Below are positions 35,100-36,952 of a DNA stretch of 36,952 nt, piece by piece. The stretch comes from CAIURC01 sp043777315 (GTDB lineage: Bacteria; Verrucomicrobiota; Verrucomicrobiia; Chthoniobacterales; Chthoniobacteraceae), in contig JAYVPW010000018.1 in the NCBI GenBank assembly GCA_043777315.1, positions 1-36,952 of the forward strand, read 5' to 3'. A program made the position numbers and the translations under genes. The notes under the pieces are model-generated. The model was given only the letters and a program-made list of their open reading frames with translations. It was not told the origin of the DNA and did no database searches. Position 1 is the stretch's first letter. Every line of letters starts with the position of its first letter.

Positions 35100-35639
35100 T
35101 CACGTCAGCGCGCTCTTTCGCCAGCAATAATCGAAGAGCACCTCGAACTCCGCGCGTTGCAGCGCCGCGAGTTCGCGCGCCGATTCGTCCGCGCCGAAAC
35201 GCGCCTGCTCGCACAGGCCGGTGAAGAGGTACGGATCCCAGTTTTCCTGCCGCGCCATGTCGGCGGAATGCGCGTTCGCGGCGCGCTTCATTTCATCGAA
35301 GAACGGCAGGACACCGGCCCGGCGGAACCAATATCGCGCGTTGTCGAAATCGCCTTCGCGGCGATGCGTCATGCCGTGCCAGTACGAGCCGGGATCGTCG
35401 TTCGCTTCCTGGAAAATCACGTGGCCTTCGTCGATCGCGTCGAGCGCGTAAAAAAGCCCGCCGCGGACCAGCGCGAACATCTTCGGGTGACCGACGTTTC
35501 TGTTCGCGCTCAGCGCGAGATCGTCGGCCGCCCGGACGCGCAGCAGCAGATCGTAGTCACGCGGTTCGCTCGGACAGAGTTTTTGCAAAACGTCGCTGCC
35601 TGCGAAAACGCGCTCCACGAGATCGGAGTAACTTTTCAT
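35100..35639 (-). CDS. Conserved hypothetical protein
   Basis: A 179-residue protein from ATG 35639; a longer frame to 35702 would add an unlike N-terminus. It has a conserved-looking segment YWHGMTHRREGDFDNARYWF, then RRAGVLPFFDEMKR, and ends in FEVLFDYCWRKSALT. The repeat-like charged helix pattern hints at a tetratricopeptide-like helical pair, and similar proteins occur across Verrucomicrobiota and Planctomycetes. No catalytic motif is seen. It lies 46 bases upstream of cinA on the same strand. Confidence 0.65.
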   Translation of the reverse strand: MKSYSDLVERVFAGSDVLQKLCPSEPRDYDLLLRVRAADDLALSANRNVGHPKMFALVRGGLFYALDAIDEGHVIFQEANDDPGSYWHGMTHRREGDFDNARYWFRRAGVLPFFDEMKRAANAHSADMARQENWDPYLFTGLCEQARFGADESARELAALQRAEFEVLFDYCWRKSALT

Positions 35640-35756
35640 TTCAAAAAACCGTGGGCTCGCCCGGAGAACGCGACAAGAATTTTTCGGGATTATCCCGTTC
35701 ACAAATTCTCACCTGCGCTCGCGGCTGATTTCCGCTGTGGTTTTTGAATCCTCGAA

Positions 35757-35891
35757 CTACGGCTTTTTCCGCTTCGCCGCTGGAGGCTTCACGGTAGGCC
35801 GCGAGAGCTTCTTTTCCTTGTCCGGCTTCACCATCAAGGCGCGGCGCATGATCTCGTCGAACGGAAGTTTCGGATTGGTATCGCTTTTCAC
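35757..35891 (-). CDS. Short basic protein, possibly 5'-truncated by the adjacent insertion sequence
   Basis: A 44-residue frame with GTG start 35891 and TAG end 35757-35759. It reads KSDTNPKLPFDEIMRRALMV, then a lysine-rich tail ending AAKRKKP. The KLPFDEIMRRALxVKP core is a pattern met in small unannotated proteins, so it is probably real. The start codon lies a few bases from the left end of the IS1595-type element, so the gene may have lost its promoter or its first codons. No Shine-Dalgarno site precedes the GTG. Confidence 0.45.
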   Translation of the reverse strand: MKSDTNPKLPFDEIMRRALMVKPDKEKKLSRPTVKPPAAKRKKP

Positions 35892-35892
35892 A

Positions 35893-36690
35893 ATTAGGGA
35901 TGTGTCTTATGTAGCTGAGAGAGGATTTTGGCGGAGGAGCGAAAGGAGAAGAGGATAGAGTTTAGAGCGGCGATGGTTCCAACGCCATTCGCATTCCTTG
36001 ATGTGGAGGAGGAAGCGGTCTTTGCGCACACCGCGCAGTTTGAGGAAGCGAAACTTGGCGTAACTCCAAAAGCTTTCGATGCCGTTGACGGCTCGCCCAC
36101 CCTCCAGTCCCCGCTATTCCCTTCCGCCTCCTCGGTGGTTTTTGCCGCGGGCGAACTGGTTTTGATGGTGATGGATGCGGTGGTGTTCGTAGCCCTTGAG
36201 CACGAGGCCGTCGTAGGCTTTCCAGCCATCGGTGTAGATGTCGGTGCCTTCGAGCACCCGACCGGTGATGATCGGCATCAGCTCTTGCTTGGAACAGTTT
36301 TTGACGACGCTGAGATAGACATTCTCGCCGCGCTTGCGCAGGCCGATGACGGGGATTTTTCCGCCCGCGCCACGGCCCCGTTTGCCACGCACCCGGCGCG
36401 GCCCGAAGTCACTCTCATCAATCTCCACCTCGCCACCCAAAGGCGGGCTTTCCTGCACGGCCTGGGCCACCACACGCTGCCGCAACAACTCGCACAGCCG
36501 ATGGACCGTGCGGTCGTTCAATCCGCATCACTTCGCCGCCGTCAGCACTGGCAGATCGTGCGCAAAATACCTCAATACGTCCCGGAATTTCCGCTCCGAA
36601 ATGCGCGTGCCCTTCAAATATTTGTTTTTCATTATGGATGAGCAGTTTGCACCGCTTCATCCGCTCTCAGGTACATAATTCTAATTCGCT
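35893..36690. mobile_element. IS1595-type insertion sequence with a dead transposase
   Basis: The element is bounded by imperfect inverted ends: ttatgtagctgagagaggat starts at about 35907 on the left, and its near match ttatgtacctgagagcggat reads on the opposite strand near 36660-36680. The outermost bases diverge, and no clear target-site duplication could be read, so the limits are approximate. The transposase gene fills most of it. Confidence 0.6.
35907..36632 (-). pseudogene. IS1595 family transposase, disrupted by two in-frame stops
   Basis: One continuous frame of 242 codons from ATG 36632 to TAA 35907-35909 reads as an IS1595-type transposase: KNKYLKGTRISERKFRDVLR, then GLNDRTVHRLCELLRQR, the DDE-type core VEIDESDFGPRRVRGKRGRG, GTDIYTDGWKAYDGL, HHHQNQFARGKNH, and GIESFWSYAKFRFLKLRG. 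It has two in-frame stops: TGA at codon 35 (36528-36530) and TAG at 36114-36116. The TAG sits in a segment of about 45 bases between GKNH and VNGIESFW that intact relatives lack, and the frame is kept across it. The protein cannot be made whole. Confidence 0.85.
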
Positions 36691-36724
36691 TTCAAGATGA
36701 GACTAAAGCTGCTAGAGAGGGGGA

Positions 36725-36952
36725 ATGTCAAGACCGCGTCGGATAGAACCACACGTTGTAAAACAGGCGGAAGCAACTGCTGGAAACGCCACCTCGCTCG
36801 AAAGTCTGAGGCAATGTCAGGCCGTCTTGTTGCCCGCACTATTTCAAGGGCCGGCGGGTCCGGTTGATGTTTCAGGACGAGGCGCGTTTTGGGCGGATGG
36901 TGAGGATTCGGCGCTGCTGGTCGCCGGCTCCGCAGCGACCGGTGGCGGACAA
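36725..36952 (+). pseudogene. IS630-type transposase remnant, internally deleted and cut by the window edge
   Basis: From ATG 36725 the frame reads SRPRRIEPHVVKQAEATAGN, then ATSLESLRQCQAVLLPALFQ, an IS630-type N-terminal helical start. About 60 bases later, in the +1 frame, LMFQDEARFGRMVRIRRCWS PAPQRPV (from 36864) appears, which is the DDE domain region of IS630. The helix-turn-helix region that should separate them is absent, so the two parts were joined by an internal deletion that also shifted the frame. The window ends inside it. Confidence 0.75.

Noticed and set aside
36528..36530. TGA in the transposase as selenocysteine or programmed readthrough
   Set aside because: No nearby SECIS-like structure was evident, a second stop (TAG) follows, and relatives have ordinary residues at this point. 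Simple decay explains it.

Overview
The window is GC-rich bacterial DNA that looks like a member of the Verrucomicrobiota, perhaps from the Chthoniobacter/Spartobacteria side. The phylum rests on gene content: a ThuA-like protein next to a DUF1080 remnant, a Gfo/Idh/MocA oxidoreductase with a sugar-type MFS carrier, pseudopilins of the planctomycete/verrucomicrobial kind, abundant palindromic intergenic repeats and weak Shine-Dalgarno sites. No rRNA, tRNA or single-copy marker is present, so the class is a guess. No rRNA, tRNA or CRISPR array was seen.

Layout. 1-1136 is a defence-type island with two small toxin-antitoxin-like pairs (RelE/ParE-like; DUF433 plus a DUF5615 PIN-like protein). 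The second pair is bracketed by two near-identical copies of the 3' end of a TauE/SafE permease gene. 1161-4704 holds that permease, a 34-bp inverted repeat around a small tandem array, a trehalose-phosphate-synthase-like (GT20) enzyme fused to an HPr domain, a decayed FMN reductase and a DUF4404 protein. 4752-9856 has a TPR protein, a small membrane protein, an HscB-like J protein, a ThuA-like secreted protein, a DUF1080 fragment and a PfkB (KDG-type) kinase. 9899-12761 is a translationally coupled operon of three pseudopilin-like proteins.

12762-19760 has an exported MsrB without zinc ligands, a lipoprotein whose 3' end is made of a palindromic repeat, a hypothetical protein, topoisomerase III, DprA and two small membrane-anchored proteins. 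19891-22514 pairs an MBOAT O-acyltransferase with a GluR0-like ligand-gated channel. 22511-26227 has a methyltransferase, an MFS carrier with its terminator, and a Gfo/Idh/MocA oxidoreductase. 26484-27130 is a DUF4142-like secreted protein with its terminator. 27372-31050 is a tightly coupled three-gene operon matching eboF-eboD-eboE, the metabolite-trafficking cluster known from scytonemin producers and other bacteria, without eboA, eboB or eboC in view. 31248-35639 has an ASH/FN3-repeat surface protein, an L,D-transpeptidase, CinA and a conserved hypothetical protein. The right end (35757-36952) is mobile-element debris: an IS1595-type transposase with two in-frame stops, and an IS630-type transposase fused by internal deletion and cut by the window edge.

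The observations most worth following are the GT20-HPr fusion, the partial ebo operon, the MBOAT/GluR0-like pair, and the repeats that have become part of coding sequences.
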